DNA from: Actinomadura oligospora ATCC 43269
GTDB taxonomy: Bacteria; Actinomycetota; Actinomycetes; Streptosporangiales; Streptosporangiaceae
Assembly: GCF_000518265.1 (NCBI RefSeq)
Contig: NZ_JADG01000012.1
Coordinates: forward strand, 62,001 to 126,000
DNA: 64,000 nucleotides
Direction of reading: 5' to 3'
The notes beneath the pieces were generated by a model, which ran no database searches, had not been told where the DNA came from, and saw only the letters and a list, made by a program, of their open reading frames with translations. This document shows, piece after piece, positions 6,352-15,422 of this stretch; the first letter of the stretch is position 1, and each line of letters opens with the position of its first letter. The position numbers and the translations under genes are program-made.

Positions 6352-8157
6352 TTAGGCGGGGGTCAGGGAATCGTCTCGGGTGACGAGGGCGGCGTAGGGG
6401 CCCTCGGCGGCCATCAGGGAATCATGGGTGCCGCGTTCGGCGATTCGGCCGTGCGCCAGGACGATGATCTGGTCCGCGTCGCGGACGGTGGAGAGGCGGT
6501 GCGCGATGGTGATCGTGGTGCGTCCCCGCGAGAGCGCGTCGACGGCCTCCTGGACGGCCCTCTCGGTCTGGGTGTCCAGGGCGCTGGTGGCCTCGTCCAG
6601 GACGAGGACGGGCGGGTCGCGCAGGATCGTCCGGGCGAGGGCGAGGCGCTGCTTCTCGCCGCCGGAGAAGCGGTAGCCGCGTTCGCCGACGAGGGTGTCG
6701 TAGCCGTCCGGGAGGGCGGCGATGTGGTCGTGGATGCGGGCGGCGCGGGCGGCGGCCTCCAGCTCCTCGTCGGTGGCGTCCGGCTTGGCGAAGCGGAGGT
6801 TGTCGGCGACGGACGCGTGGAACAGGTAGGTCTCCTGGGAGACGACGCCGACGGCGTCCGAGAGGTCGGCGAAGGACAGGTCGCGGACGTCCACGCCGTC
6901 GAGGGTGACGCGGCCCTCGGTGACGTCGTAGAGGCGCGGGACGAGGTAGCTGAGCGTGGTCTTGCCCGATCCGGTCTCGCCGACGACCGCGAGGCTGGTC
7001 CCGGCGGGGACGGTCACGTCCACGTCGCGCAGGGCGGGCGCGGCGTCGGGATCGTAGGAGAAGCCGACGTTCTCGAACCGGACCTCGCCGCGGACGCGTC
7101 CGGGCAGGCTCACCGGGGTCTCGGACTCCTGGATGTCCGGGACCATGTCGAGGTACTCGAAGACGCGGTCGAAGAGGGAGAGCGAGCTCTGCACCTCGAC
7201 GCCGGTCTGGAGCAGGATCATCAGCGGCCGGAACATGCCGGTCAGCAGGGTCGTGAACGCGACGAGGGTGCCGATGGTGACCAGCGGGTGGCCCTGGGAG
7301 ACGGTCATCCCGGCGGCCCAGTAGACGATCGCGGGCATGGCGGCCATGACGATCCAGATCGTCGACTGGCGCCAGCGTCCGGCCATGCTGGAGCGGATCT
7401 CCAGGTCGACCAGGCCCTCGGACTCGGCGGCGAACCGGTCGGTCTGCGCGCGGGAGCGGCCCATGGTGCGGCCGAGCAGGACGCCGCTGACCGACAGCGA
7501 CTCCTCGACGATCGCCGACATCGCGGCGAGCTGCTTCTGCCGGACCGAGGTGATCCGGCGGCGCTCGTTGCCGACCCGGCGGCTGATCCACACGAAGACG
7601 GGCAGGACCAGCAGCGAGACGAGGGTGAGCCGCCAGTCCAGCGCGAGCATGGCGGCCAGGCTCGCGACGACGGTGGTCAGGTTGGAGACCAGCTGCGTGG
7701 CGGTCTGGGTGACGGTGGACTGCATGCCGCCGATGTCGTTGGCGATGCGGGACTGCACCTCGCCGGTGCGGGTCCGGGTGAAGAACGCCAGCGGCATCCG
7801 CTGCAGGTGGGCGTAGACGGCGGTGCGCAGGTCGTGCATGACGCGCTGCCCGACGGCGGTCGAGATGTAGGTCTGCAGGACGCCGAACACGCTGGTCAGC
7901 ACGGACACGGCGATCATGCCGAGGACGAGCAGCGTGAGCAGGCCGGTGCGGCCGCGGGGCAGCGCCACGTCCACGACCTCGCGCAGCATGAACGGCGAGG
8001 CCAGCGAGACCAGCGCGGACAGGCCGACCAGCAGGCCGACGACGGCGAGCCTGGCCCGGTACGGCCGGAACAGGCGGACGATCCGGAGGATCTGACGGTG
8101 ACTCCTCGACGCGCTCGCCGAAGGGTCCTGAGGGAGGTGGTCTGTCGGGCTCGGCAT
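6352..8157 (-). CDS. ABC exporter, fused permease/ATPase (half transporter)
   Basis: 601 residues from the ATG at 8157, preceded by GGAGAGGAG; the open frame further upstream belongs to the opposite gene. The transmembrane domain (about 30-330, six helices) comes first. The ATPase domain has Walker A GETGSGKTT (~389), signature SGGEKQR (~495) and Walker B VLVLDEATSALD (~514). It probably works as a dimer exporting drugs or lipids. It is divergent from a marR gene, and two copies of a 13-bp operator lie between them, so the MarR protein most likely represses it. Confidence 0.93.
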   Translation of the reverse strand: MPSPTDHLPQDPSASASRSHRQILRIVRLFRPYRARLAVVGLLVGLSALVSLASPFMLREVVDVALPRGRTGLLTLLVLGMIAVSVLTSVFGVLQTYISTAVGQRVMHDLRTAVYAHLQRMPLAFFTRTRTGEVQSRIANDIGGMQSTVTQTATQLVSNLTTVVASLAAMLALDWRLTLVSLLVLPVFVWISRRVGNERRRITSVRQKQLAAMSAIVEESLSVSGVLLGRTMGRSRAQTDRFAAESEGLVDLEIRSSMAGRWRQSTIWIVMAAMPAIVYWAAGMTVSQGHPLVTIGTLVAFTTLLTGMFRPLMILLQTGVEVQSSLSLFDRVFEYLDMVPDIQESETPVSLPGRVRGEVRFENVGFSYDPDAAPALRDVDVTVPAGTSLAVVGETGSGKTTLSYLVPRLYDVTEGRVTLDGVDVRDLSFADLSDAVGVVSQETYLFHASVADNLRFAKPDATDEELEAAARAARIHDHIAALPDGYDTLVGERGYRFSGGEKQRLALARTILRDPPVLVLDEATSALDTQTERAVQEAVDALSRGRTTITIAHRLSTVRDADQIIVLAHGRIAERGTHDSLMAAEGPYAALVTRDDSLTPA

Positions 8158-8196
8158 GGGCGGCTCCTCTCCGGGGACTCGGTGTCCCGGGTTAAC

Positions 8197-8242
8197 TGAG
8201 CTTAGCTCACAATTATTCCACTGCAACAGTGAGATAAACTCA
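8197..8242. promoter_or_regulatory. Two MarR-type operators between exporter and marR
   Basis: Two dyads with the same half-site TGAG-N5-CTCA lie at 8197-8209 (TGAGCTTAGCTCA) and 8230-8242 (TGAGATAAACTCA). They are 33 bp centre to centre, about three helical turns. The second ends 5 bp before the marR ATG. Size and location fit sites for the MarR protein encoded alongside. Confidence 0.7.
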
Positions 8243-8247
8243 GAAGC

Positions 8248-8679
8248 ATGTCGGAGAGCACCCCGGGCGACCGCGCCGAGCTGGGCGAACTGTTCCTGCG
8301 AGCGGCCAAGAGGGTGCGGCGCGGGATGGCCGACCGGCTCGCGCCGCTGGGGCTGACGCCCGCGCAGGGGCGGGCGCTGCGCGTGATCGGCTGGCGGGAC
8401 GAGCCGCCGCGCATGTCCGAACTGGCCGGGATGCTCGGCATCGTGCCGCGCTCGGCGACGACGATCGTGGACGCCCTGGAGGGGGACGGCCTCGTCCGGC
8501 GCGAGCCCGACGCGGAGAACCGGCGCGCGACCCGGGTCGTCCTGACCGAGGACGGACGCACGGCCCTCGCGCGCATGCGCGAGGCGCACATCCGCGGCGT
8601 CGAGGACCTGTTCGCGCCCCTGTCCCCGGAGCAGCGGGAGACGCTCCGCGACCTCCTCGCCGCCATCGACTCCAACTAG
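8248..8679 (+). CDS. MarR-family transcriptional regulator
   Basis: 143 residues with a winged helix-turn-helix: LTPAQGRALRVIGW, MSELAGMLGIVPRSATTIVD (recognition helix) and the wing VRREPDAENRRATRVVLTEDG. It probably represses the divergent ABC exporter and itself through the two operators at 8197-8242, and responds to the exporter substrate. The ligand is unknown. Confidence 0.92.
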   Translation: MSESTPGDRAELGELFLRAAKRVRRGMADRLAPLGLTPAQGRALRVIGWRDEPPRMSELAGMLGIVPRSATTIVDALEGDGLVRREPDAENRRATRVVLTEDGRTALARMREAHIRGVEDLFAPLSPEQRETLRDLLAAIDSN

Positions 8680-8694
8680 TCCGCGACCGGCCCC

Positions 8695-8736
8695 AACCCT
8701 CCCGCAGGCGGCGTCGACCGGCGTGCGGGCGGGGTT
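8695..8736. terminator. Imperfect hairpin between marR and pdtaS 3' ends
   Basis: AACCCTCCCGCA (8695-8706) pairs with TGCGGGCGGGGTT (8724-8736) with one bulge. It lies between two convergent genes. Confidence 0.4.
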
Positions 8737-8758
8737 CGGTAGGCGCGTGGTCGGGGCG

Positions 8759-10414
8759 CTACGGGCGTGGCGGGGACGGCGGGCGCTGGTGGTGGTCGAG
8801 CGGGACGTCCACGACGACCTCGGTGCCGCCGCCGTCGCGGGCGTGGAACTCCAGCTTGCCGCCCAGCTCGCCGACGATCAGCGTCCGGACGATCTGGAGG
8901 CCGAGGCTGTTGCTGGCCTCCATGTCGAAGTCGGCGGGCAGCCCGACGCCGTCGTCCGCGACGACCACGACGAGGCGGCGGCCGCTCGGCTCGTCGCCCG
9001 CGCCCTTGTCGCCGGACGGCGCCTCCGGCTCGTCGGCGGGCCAGTCGCCCCAGACCCGGATGCCGCGCTGCGCGGCGGCCGGGACGCCCTCGCCGTACCG
9101 GCGGACGCGCACCTCCAGCGTCCCGTAGCGGTTGGCGAGGCCGTGCTCCAGCGCGTTCTGCAGCAGCTCGGTCAGGGCCATCGCGAGCGGGGTGGCGATC
9201 TCCGCGGGCAGCACCCCGAAGCTGCCGGTGCGGCTCGGCGCGACCTTGGACTCGGGGGTGGACACCTCCCCGGCCATGGTGATCACCCGGTCCGCGATGT
9301 CGTCGAAGTCGATCAGCTCGTCCGGGGTGTGCGACAGGGTCTCGTGGACGATCGCGATCGACCCGACCCGCCGGACGGCCTCGTCCAGGGCGGCGCGGCC
9401 CTCGGGGATGCGCAGCCGCCGGGCCTGGAGCCGCAGCAGCGCCGCGACGGTCTGGAGGTTGTTCTTCACCCGGTGGTGGATCTCCCGGATGGTGGCGTCC
9501 TTGGTCATCAGCTCGCGGTCGCGCCAGCGCAGCTCGGTGACGTCGCGGCAGAGCACGATCGCGCCGATCCGGTTGCCGCCGACGACCAGCGGGATCGTCC
9601 GCAGCTGCATGATCGAGCCGTGCGCCTCGACCTCGACCTCACGCGGCGCGCGCCCGGACAGGACGACGGTCAGGGCCTCCTCCATCGGCTCGCCGGTGTC
9701 GCACAGGTCGTTGGTGACGCGTCCGAGTGACTCGCCGACCAGGTCGGTGGCTAGGCCGAGCCTCCGGAACGCCGACTGCGCGTTCGGGCTGGCGTAGGTG
9801 ACGTGCCCGGACCGGTCGAGCCGGATCAGGCCGTCCCCGACCCGCGGCGAGCGGACCAGGTTCGGCTCCTCCCCCGGCACCGGGAACCGGCCCTCGGCGA
9901 TCATCTGGGCGAGGTCGCTGGCGCTCTGCAGGTAGGTCAGCTCGAGCCGGGACGGGGTGCGCGCGGACGACAGGTTCGTGCTGCGCTGGATCACCCCGAG
10001 CATCTTCGCGCCGCGCCGGACCGGGATGGACTCCTCGCGGACCGGGATGCCGCTGCCCCACTCGGGGTCGCCCTCCCGGACGATCCGGCGCTCCCGCCAG
10101 GCCACGTCGATCAGGCCGCGCCGTCCGGTGCGGACGACCTTGCCGACCAGGTCGTCCGGGTAGGCGGTCGGGCCGGTGGTGGGCCGCATCTGCGCGATCG
10201 CGACCCAGCCGGGCACCGATCCGGGCGGCTGCGGACGGCCCCGCCGGTCGGCCGGGGGCAGCACCGCGTCCGACCGCAGCGGGACCCACAGCACCAGGTC
10301 GGCGAAGGACAGGTCGGCGAGCAGCTGCCAGTCGGAGACCAGCGCGTGCAGCCACTCCAGGTCCTCGTCGGTCAGGTCGGTGTGATCGCGGACCAGATCG
10401 GTCAAGGTAGGCAC
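8759..10414 (-). CDS. pdtaS: Cytoplasmic sensor histidine kinase, PdtaS-like
   Basis: 551 residues from the GTG at 10414 (PTLTDLVRDHTDLTDEDLEW, the usual N-terminus). Order: GAF-like domain with VLWVPLRSD, then a PAS domain (RVGDGLIRLDRSGHVTYASP), then a HisKA_2/HWE-type dimerisation box EIHHRVKNNLQTVAALLRLQ with the phosphorylatable His313/His314, then an HATPase domain ending LGLQIVRTLIVGELGG. No membrane segment. In mycobacteria PdtaS signals to PdtaR, an ANTAR antiterminator; no such partner is in this window. The ATPase domain carries an extra Pro/Asp-rich loop (about residues 455-490). Confidence 0.88.
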   Translation of the reverse strand: MPTLTDLVRDHTDLTDEDLEWLHALVSDWQLLADLSFADLVLWVPLRSDAVLPPADRRGRPQPPGSVPGWVAIAQMRPTTGPTAYPDDLVGKVVRTGRRGLIDVAWRERRIVREGDPEWGSGIPVREESIPVRRGAKMLGVIQRSTNLSSARTPSRLELTYLQSASDLAQMIAEGRFPVPGEEPNLVRSPRVGDGLIRLDRSGHVTYASPNAQSAFRRLGLATDLVGESLGRVTNDLCDTGEPMEEALTVVLSGRAPREVEVEAHGSIMQLRTIPLVVGGNRIGAIVLCRDVTELRWRDRELMTKDATIREIHHRVKNNLQTVAALLRLQARRLRIPEGRAALDEAVRRVGSIAIVHETLSHTPDELIDFDDIADRVITMAGEVSTPESKVAPSRTGSFGVLPAEIATPLAMALTELLQNALEHGLANRYGTLEVRVRRYGEGVPAAAQRGIRVWGDWPADEPEAPSGDKGAGDEPSGRRLVVVVADDGVGLPADFDMEASNSLGLQIVRTLIVGELGGKLEFHARDGGGTEVVVDVPLDHHQRPPSPPRP

Positions 10415-10465
10415 TCTCCAATCATGGCCTACCGATCCTGTGCTCCGGACTCGCCGCTGACCTGG

Positions 10466-10471
10466 CAGGAT
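10466..10471 (+). promoter_or_regulatory. -10 box CAGGAT for leaderless bioF
   Basis: CAGGAT ends 7 nt before the ATG at 10479 and overlaps the alternative ATG at 10470, which argues for the later start. Confidence 0.5.
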
Positions 10472-10478
10472 GCCCGAC

Positions 10479-11750
10479 ATGACCGGGGGCACCATCGAAC
10501 AGGCGACCGCGACCGACCCACTCGCGCGACAGCGTGCTGACGCGCGACCGGACCGGCCACGCGCGAACGCACTGGACCGGCCGCGCGCCGACCCGCTGGA
10601 CCGGCTGCGCGCGGACGCGCGGGCGCGGGACGCGGCCGGGCTGCGCCGCGACCTGTCCCCCCGGGACGGTGATCACGACGGGCTGATCGACCTGGCGTCC
10701 AACGACTACCTGGGCCTGTGCCGCGACCCGCGGCTCGTGGCGGGCGCGGTCGCGGCCGTCCGGGAGTACGGGACGGGCGCGACCGGATCGCGCCTGGTCA
10801 CCGGCACCACCGAACTGCACGCCGAGCTGGACCGCCGCCTCGCCGCCTTCACCGGGACGGCCGCCGGGCTGGTGTTCTCGTCCGGCTACCTGGCCAACCT
10901 CGGCGCGGTCGCGACGCTCGGCGGACGCGACGTCCTGGTGATCTCCGACCGGACCAACCACGCCTCGATCGTCGACGCCTGCCGGCTCTCCCGATCACGG
11001 GTCGCCATCGTCCCCCACCGGGACGTGGCGGCCGTCGAGCGGGCGCTCGCCGAACGTGACGAACCGCATGCGCTGGTCGTCACCGACGCGGTCTTCTCCG
11101 TGGACGGCGACGTCGCGCCGCTCGCCGGGCTGCACCGGGCCGTCCGGGCGCACGGCGCGCTGCTGGTGATCGACGAGGCGCACGCGCTCGGCGTGGTCGG
11201 CGACGGCGGACGCGGCGCCGCGCACGCCGCCGGGATCGCCGGGGAGCCCGACGTCGTCCTCACCCTCACGCTGTCGAAGTCGCTGGCGTCCCAGGGCGGC
11301 GCGGTCCTCGGGGCGCCCGAGGTGATCGGCACGCTCGTGGACGCCGGGCGCGCGTTCATCTTCGACACCGGCCTCACCCCGGCCGCCGCGGGCGCCGCGC
11401 TCGCCGCGCTGGACGTCCTCGCCGCCGAGCCCGGCCTGCCCGGACGGGCCCGCGACCGCGCCCGCCGCATCGCGGCCCTCGCCGTGGGCCTCGGCCTGGA
11501 GACGACCCCGGATCCGGCGGCGGCCGTCGTCCCGGTCGTCCTCGGGGCGCCCGAGGACGCCTTGCACGCCCGGGACCTGTGCCGCAAGAACGGACTCAAG
11601 GTCGGCTGCTTCCGGCCACCGTCGGTGCCGGACGGCCGGTCCTGCCTGCGGCTGACCGCCCGCGCCACCCTGGACGAGGCGGAACTCACCGTCCTCGGGA
11701 CCGCCCTGGAGATGATCGCGCGCTCAACCGGCCGTAGTCTGCACACGTAA
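10479..11750 (+). CDS. bioF: 8-amino-7-oxononanoate synthase
   Basis: 423 residues. It condenses pimeloyl-CoA/ACP with L-alanine using pyridoxal phosphate. LIDLASNDYLGLCRDPRLV, TGSRLVTGTTELHAELDRRL, VIDEAHALGVVG and LSKSLASQGG (PLP lysine Lys267) are all typical. The first ~35 residues before the normal start of the family are an Arg/Asp/Pro-rich stretch built from copies of the motif DPLDRLRADARA. The ATG at 10479 is preferred because of the leaderless -10 box. No bioA is in the window; bioB and bioD lie 0.9 kb downstream on the other strand with dasR between. Confidence 0.93.
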   Translation: MTGGTIEQATATDPLARQRADARPDRPRANALDRPRADPLDRLRADARARDAAGLRRDLSPRDGDHDGLIDLASNDYLGLCRDPRLVAGAVAAVREYGTGATGSRLVTGTTELHAELDRRLAAFTGTAAGLVFSSGYLANLGAVATLGGRDVLVISDRTNHASIVDACRLSRSRVAIVPHRDVAAVERALAERDEPHALVVTDAVFSVDGDVAPLAGLHRAVRAHGALLVIDEAHALGVVGDGGRGAAHAAGIAGEPDVVLTLTLSKSLASQGGAVLGAPEVIGTLVDAGRAFIFDTGLTPAAAGAALAALDVLAAEPGLPGRARDRARRIAALAVGLGLETTPDPAAAVVPVVLGAPEDALHARDLCRKNGLKVGCFRPPSVPDGRSCLRLTARATLDEAELTVLGTALEMIARSTGRSLHT

Positions 11751-11787
11751 CATCGGGGACAACCGGTGATGAACGTGAGGAGAGGCC

Positions 11788-12585
11788 GTGACGGAGGTCA
11801 GGGGCACGCCGTCCCGCCACGCCGGCGGGTACGAGCGGACGCCGTTGAGCGACATCGGCCGTCACCATTCGGCCTCCGCGCCGCGCATCCCGAAGTACTA
11901 CAAGCTGAAGGAACTGCTCGTCGAGCTGATCCTCTCGCTCCCGCCCGGCAGCCCGCTCCCGCCTGAGCGGACGCTCGCCGAGAAGTACGAGACGTCCCGC
12001 ACGACGGTCCGGCAGGCGCTCGCCGAGCTGGTCGTCGAGGGGCGGCTGCAGCGCATCCAGGGCAAGGGCACCTTCGTCGCCAAGCCGAAGGTCTCCCAGG
12101 AGCTCCAGCTCGTCAGTTACACCGAGGACATGCGCCATCACGGTCTGCACCCGGAGACCCGCATCCTGGACGCCGGGTACGTGAGCGCGGACGAGCGGCT
12201 CGCGGCCCTGCTGGCGATCCGTCCGGGCGGGCGCGTCCTGCGCATCCACCGGCTCCGGCTGGCGGACGGCGAGCCGATGTCGATCGACACCTCCCACCTG
12301 CCCGCCCGCCGCTTCCCCGGCCTGCGCCGCGAGTTCGCCCGGCACCGGTCGCTGTACGAGACGCTGGCCACGGCCTACGACGTCCACCTGGCCGAGGCCG
12401 AGGAGACGATCGAGACCGTCCTCGCGACGCCGCACGACGCGCAGCTCCTCGGCGTGGACGTGGGCCTGCCGATGCTGCTGCTGTCCCGGCACGCCTTCGA
12501 CACCACCGGCCAGCCCGTCGAGTGGGCCCAGTCCCTCTACCGCGGCGACCGGTACAAGTTCATCACCCGGCTCAAGCGCGACTAG
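11788..12585 (+). CDS. dasR: GntR/HutC-family global regulator DasR
   Basis: 265 residues from a GTG preceded by AGGAGAG. The winged helix (PPERTLAEKYETSRTTVRQA, then VEGRLQRIQGKGTFVAKPK) and the UTRA effector domain (SYTEDMRHHGL, VLRIHRLRLADGEPMSIDTS, YDVHLAEAEETIET, YRGDRYKF) agree with DasR along the whole length. In Streptomyces DasR is released from its dre sites by phosphorylated (N-acetyl)glucosamine and controls GlcNAc uptake, chitinases and development. A secreted chitinase/LPMO operon begins 3 kb further on. The first ~35 residues are unstructured and unconserved. I found no canonical dre box in this window. Confidence 0.9.
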   Translation: MTEVRGTPSRHAGGYERTPLSDIGRHHSASAPRIPKYYKLKELLVELILSLPPGSPLPPERTLAEKYETSRTTVRQALAELVVEGRLQRIQGKGTFVAKPKVSQELQLVSYTEDMRHHGLHPETRILDAGYVSADERLAALLAIRPGGRVLRIHRLRLADGEPMSIDTSHLPARRFPGLRREFARHRSLYETLATAYDVHLAEAEETIETVLATPHDAQLLGVDVGLPMLLLSRHAFDTTGQPVEWAQSLYRGDRYKFITRLKRD

Positions 12586-12591
12586 CCGCGC

Positions 12592-12630
12592 GCCCGCCAG
12601 GCCGCCCGGCGGCCTGGCGGCCTGGCGGGC
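12592..12630. terminator. Bidirectional terminator between dasR and bioB
   Basis: A perfect 12-bp stem GCCCGCCAGGCC (12592-12603) / GGCCTGGCGGGC (12619-12630) sits in the 56-bp gap between two convergent stops. Confidence 0.65.
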
Positions 12631-12641
12631 CCGGCGGCCCG

Positions 12642-13637
12642 TCAGAGGGTCTTCGAGAGGGCCTTGATCGGCATCTGGAGCTCGGTGAGCAGCTCCAGGT
12701 CCCGCTCGGCCGGACGGCCGAGGGTGGTGAGGTAGTTGCCGACGATGATCGCGTTGACGCCGCCGAGCATGCCGTCGCGGGTGCCGAGGTCGCCGAGGGT
12801 GACCTCGCGTCCGCCCGCGTAGCGCAGGATCGTCCGGGGCAGCGCGAGCCGGAACGCCGCGATCGTCCTCAGCGCCTCGACGCCCTCGACGACCGGGTAC
12901 CCGGCGAACGGCGTGCCCGGACGCGGCGCGAGGAAGTTCAGCGGCACCTCGTCGGGCTCGAGGTCGGCGAGCTGGGCGGCGAACTCCGCCCGCTGCTCGA
13001 CGGTCTCGCCCATCCCGACGATGCCGCCGCAGCAGACCTCCATGCCCGCGTCCTTCACCATGCGCAGGGTGTCCCGGCGCTCCTCCCAGGTGTGGGTGGT
13101 GACGACGTTCCCGAAGTGGGAGCGGGCGGTCTCCAGGTTGTGGTTGTAGCGGTGCACGCCCATCGCGGCCAGCTCGTCCACCTGCTCCTGGGTGAGCATG
13201 CCGAGCGAGCACGCGATGTTGATCTCGACGGCGTCGTTGATCGCCTTCACGCCGTCGCGGACCTGGGACATCAGCCGCTCGTCCGGGCCGCGGACGGCCG
13301 CGACGATGCAGAACTCGGTCGCGCCCGTCCTCGCCGTCTCCTTCGCCGCCTCGACCAGCTCGGGGATGTTCAGCCAGACCGACCGGACGGGGCTGGTGAA
13401 CTGCCCGGACTGCGAGCAGAAGTGGCAGTCCTCCGGGCAGCCGCCGGTCTTCAGCGACACGATGCCCTCGACCTCGACCTCCGGTCCGCACCAGCGCATC
13501 CGGACCTCGTGCGCGAGGGCCAGGGCGTCCTGGACGCGGTCGTCCGGCAGGGTCAGCACCTGGAGGGTCTGGGCCTCGTCCAGGCCGCGCCCCTCCTCCA
13601 GGACCTGGCGCCGGGCGATGTCGAGGATGTCGGTCAC
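12642..13637 (-). CDS. bioB: Biotin synthase (radical SAM)
   Basis: 331 residues from a GTG. The radical-SAM cluster motif GGCPEDCHFCSQS gives Cys67, Cys71 and Cys74; the remaining BioB landmarks are present (VCCGGIVGMGET-type loop, YNHNLET, NFLAPRPGTPF). It inserts sulfur into dethiobiotin, sacrificing its auxiliary [2Fe-2S] cluster. The start overlaps the bioD stop (GTGA), so bioD-bioB are translationally coupled. A probable BsaP auxiliary protein, usually next to bioB in actinobacteria, is encoded 7.8 kb away at 21400. Confidence 0.96.
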   Translation of the reverse strand: MTDILDIARRQVLEEGRGLDEAQTLQVLTLPDDRVQDALALAHEVRMRWCGPEVEVEGIVSLKTGGCPEDCHFCSQSGQFTSPVRSVWLNIPELVEAAKETARTGATEFCIVAAVRGPDERLMSQVRDGVKAINDAVEINIACSLGMLTQEQVDELAAMGVHRYNHNLETARSHFGNVVTTHTWEERRDTLRMVKDAGMEVCCGGIVGMGETVEQRAEFAAQLADLEPDEVPLNFLAPRPGTPFAGYPVVEGVEALRTIAAFRLALPRTILRYAGGREVTLGDLGTRDGMLGGVNAIIVGNYLTTLGRPAERDLELLTELQMPIKALSKTL

Positions 13638-14365
13638 GGGTTCTCCTTGGTGGGGGCGTGGGCCGCGCGGAACGCGGCGGCGTCGAACGATCCGCCGAGC
13701 GCCGGAGCGAGCCCCCGGTGCGCGGCGACCAGGAACTCGGCGGGGTCGAGGGCGCCCGCGCCGGACGGCAGCGCCCCGGTGAGCGGGCGCGCGGCGAGCG
13801 TCTCCAGGTCGTGCAGGTTGCTGCGCATCGCCAGGTCCGGGTCGTCCGGCCAGGAGCCGATCACGACGCCCGCCAGGTTCAGGCCCCGGTGGGCCATGGC
13901 CTCCAGGGTGAGGGCGGTGTGGTTGAGGGTGCCGAGGTCCGGCCGGACGACCAGCAGGACGGACGCGCCGAGCCAGCGGGCCAGGTCGGCGATCGTGTTC
14001 CCCTCGTCGTCGTAGCGGACGAGCAGCCCGCCCGCGCCCTCCACCAGCACCAGGTCGCGGTCGGCGGCGAGGGCGGTGACCCGGCCGACGGCCGACGGCA
14101 GGTCCACGGGGTCGACCCCGGCGCGACGGGCGGCGGCGGCCGGGGACAGGGGGTCGGCGAACCGGGCGTACTCGTGCAGGTCGTCCAGGCCCGCGAGCCG
14201 GCCGATCTCGGCCAGGTCGCCGTCCTCGCCGGGCAGGACGCCGGTCTGCCCCGGCTTGACCACGGCGACCGACGCGCCGCGCGCGGCGGCGAGCGACGCC
14301 ACCGCCGCGGTCGCCACCGTCTTCCCGACTCCGGTGCAGGTCCCGGTCACCACGATCACGCTCAC
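13634..14365 (-). CDS. bioD: Dethiobiotin synthetase
   Basis: 243 residues from the GTG at 14365 (VSVIVVTGTCTGVGKT, P-loop at residues 8-16). VVKPGQTG, LVLVEGAGGLLVRY and VVRPDLGTLNHTAL are family motifs. It carboxylates 7,8-diaminononanoate with CO2 and ATP. It is the first gene of the bioD-bioB pair; the next gene upstream is divergent. Confidence 0.94.
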   Translation of the reverse strand: MSVIVVTGTCTGVGKTVATAAVASLAAARGASVAVVKPGQTGVLPGEDGDLAEIGRLAGLDDLHEYARFADPLSPAAAARRAGVDPVDLPSAVGRVTALAADRDLVLVEGAGGLLVRYDDEGNTIADLARWLGASVLLVVRPDLGTLNHTALTLEAMAHRGLNLAGVVIGSWPDDPDLAMRSNLHDLETLAARPLTGALPSGAGALDPAEFLVAAHRGLAPALGGSFDAAAFRAAHAPTKENP

Positions 14366-14559
14366 GCCCGTGACACTAGCGTGGCGTCCTCGGGAGATCG
14401 CTCGGGGAATCCCACAGAGTCCGGACGCCGGGTTTGTATCCGACCTGCGGAGACGCCGCCCGGACCCCCCTTTCGCGGGACGTCCGGAACAGGGCGGAAC
14501 CGGGGCGGGCGGCGGTGCGTCCAACCCGCATGGCGGTTCCCTCCGTACGACCGGCGGGC

Positions 14560-15345
14560 ATGATGGCCCGAGGCGTGGCAGCGGTGCTGGTGGGCGTTTC
14601 CCTGCTCACCGGCTGCGGATCGAAGGCGGACGGCGTGGACGATCTCCCCTCGGCCACCGCCCTCCCGCCGGGGCAGGGCGGCGACCAGCTGGTGCTGCGC
14701 TGGAGGATGACGGGCGGCATGGCCGGCCTGGGCGGCCCCTGGACGGTCCCCGACCTCTCCCTCTACGCGGACGGCACGGCGATCGTCCCCGGCAAGCCGG
14801 GGAGGACGTCCAGGCTCCAGCGGTACCACCTGAAGCGGGCGGTGGCGCAGAGGTTCTTCGACGAAGCGAGGAAGGCCGGTCTCCAGCGGTCCAGGAAGGT
14901 CGACACGAAGACCCAGGTCGCGGACGCGATGGTCCTGGTCATCTGGATGGGCTCGGCGAAGACGGAGATCGTCATGCCGCAGGAGCAGCACATCGCGGCC
15001 ACCGCGCTGTGGAAGAAGCTCCAACCCGACCAGTGGTCCACCGGCGACCAGCAGTCCCCGCCGGACGTCTACCGCCCGGACCGGCTCGCGGTCAGCGCGC
15101 TCGACACCGGCGAGCACCCGGCGCCGCCCGGTGCGATCCCGTGGCCCCTGTCGCCGCTCGGCAAGGGGCGGCAGCTCGCCCGTGGCGGGCTGTGCACGAT
15201 CTACACCGGCGGGGACGCGGCGCGCCTCCGCGAGCTGGCCTCGAAGGCCGACCTCGGCGCGCGGTTCAGCAGCGGCGGGAAGGTCTACATGGTCCGGGTC
15301 CGTCCGCTGCTGCCGGACGAGAAGTCCTGCGACGCGCTCGTCTGA
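14560..15345 (+). CDS. Secreted lipoprotein, unknown function
   Basis: 261 residues from the ATG at 14560, where TACGAC stands 8 nt upstream; ATG 14530 and 14563 are alternatives. The signal peptide ends in a clear lipobox, SLLTGC, so the protein should be lipid-anchored outside the membrane. The mature part has no cysteine pair or catalytic motif I recognise; it is rich in beta-type segments (LVLRWRMTGGMAG, VPDLSLYADGTAIV) and ends MVRVRPLLPDEKSCDALV. Similar actinomycete lipoproteins are uncharacterised. A 13-bp hairpin follows. Confidence 0.72.
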   Translation: MMARGVAAVLVGVSLLTGCGSKADGVDDLPSATALPPGQGGDQLVLRWRMTGGMAGLGGPWTVPDLSLYADGTAIVPGKPGRTSRLQRYHLKRAVAQRFFDEARKAGLQRSRKVDTKTQVADAMVLVIWMGSAKTEIVMPQEQHIAATALWKKLQPDQWSTGDQQSPPDVYRPDRLAVSALDTGEHPAPPGAIPWPLSPLGKGRQLARGGLCTIYTGGDAARLRELASKADLGARFSSGGKVYMVRVRPLLPDEKSCDALV

Positions 15346-15376
15346 GCCGTCCTCCGGCCTGACCACGGGAATGGGC

Positions 15377-15411
15377 CCGCCCGGCCGTGGGGACGTGACG
15401 GCCGGGCGGGA
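15377..15411. terminator. Bidirectional terminator, 13-bp perfect stem
   Basis: CCCGCCCGGCCGT (15377-15389) pairs with ACGGCCGGGCGGG (15399-15411) around a 9-nt loop, between the lipoprotein stop and the chitinase stop on the opposite strand. Confidence 0.75.
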
Positions 15412-15422
15412 ACTCCGTTCTC

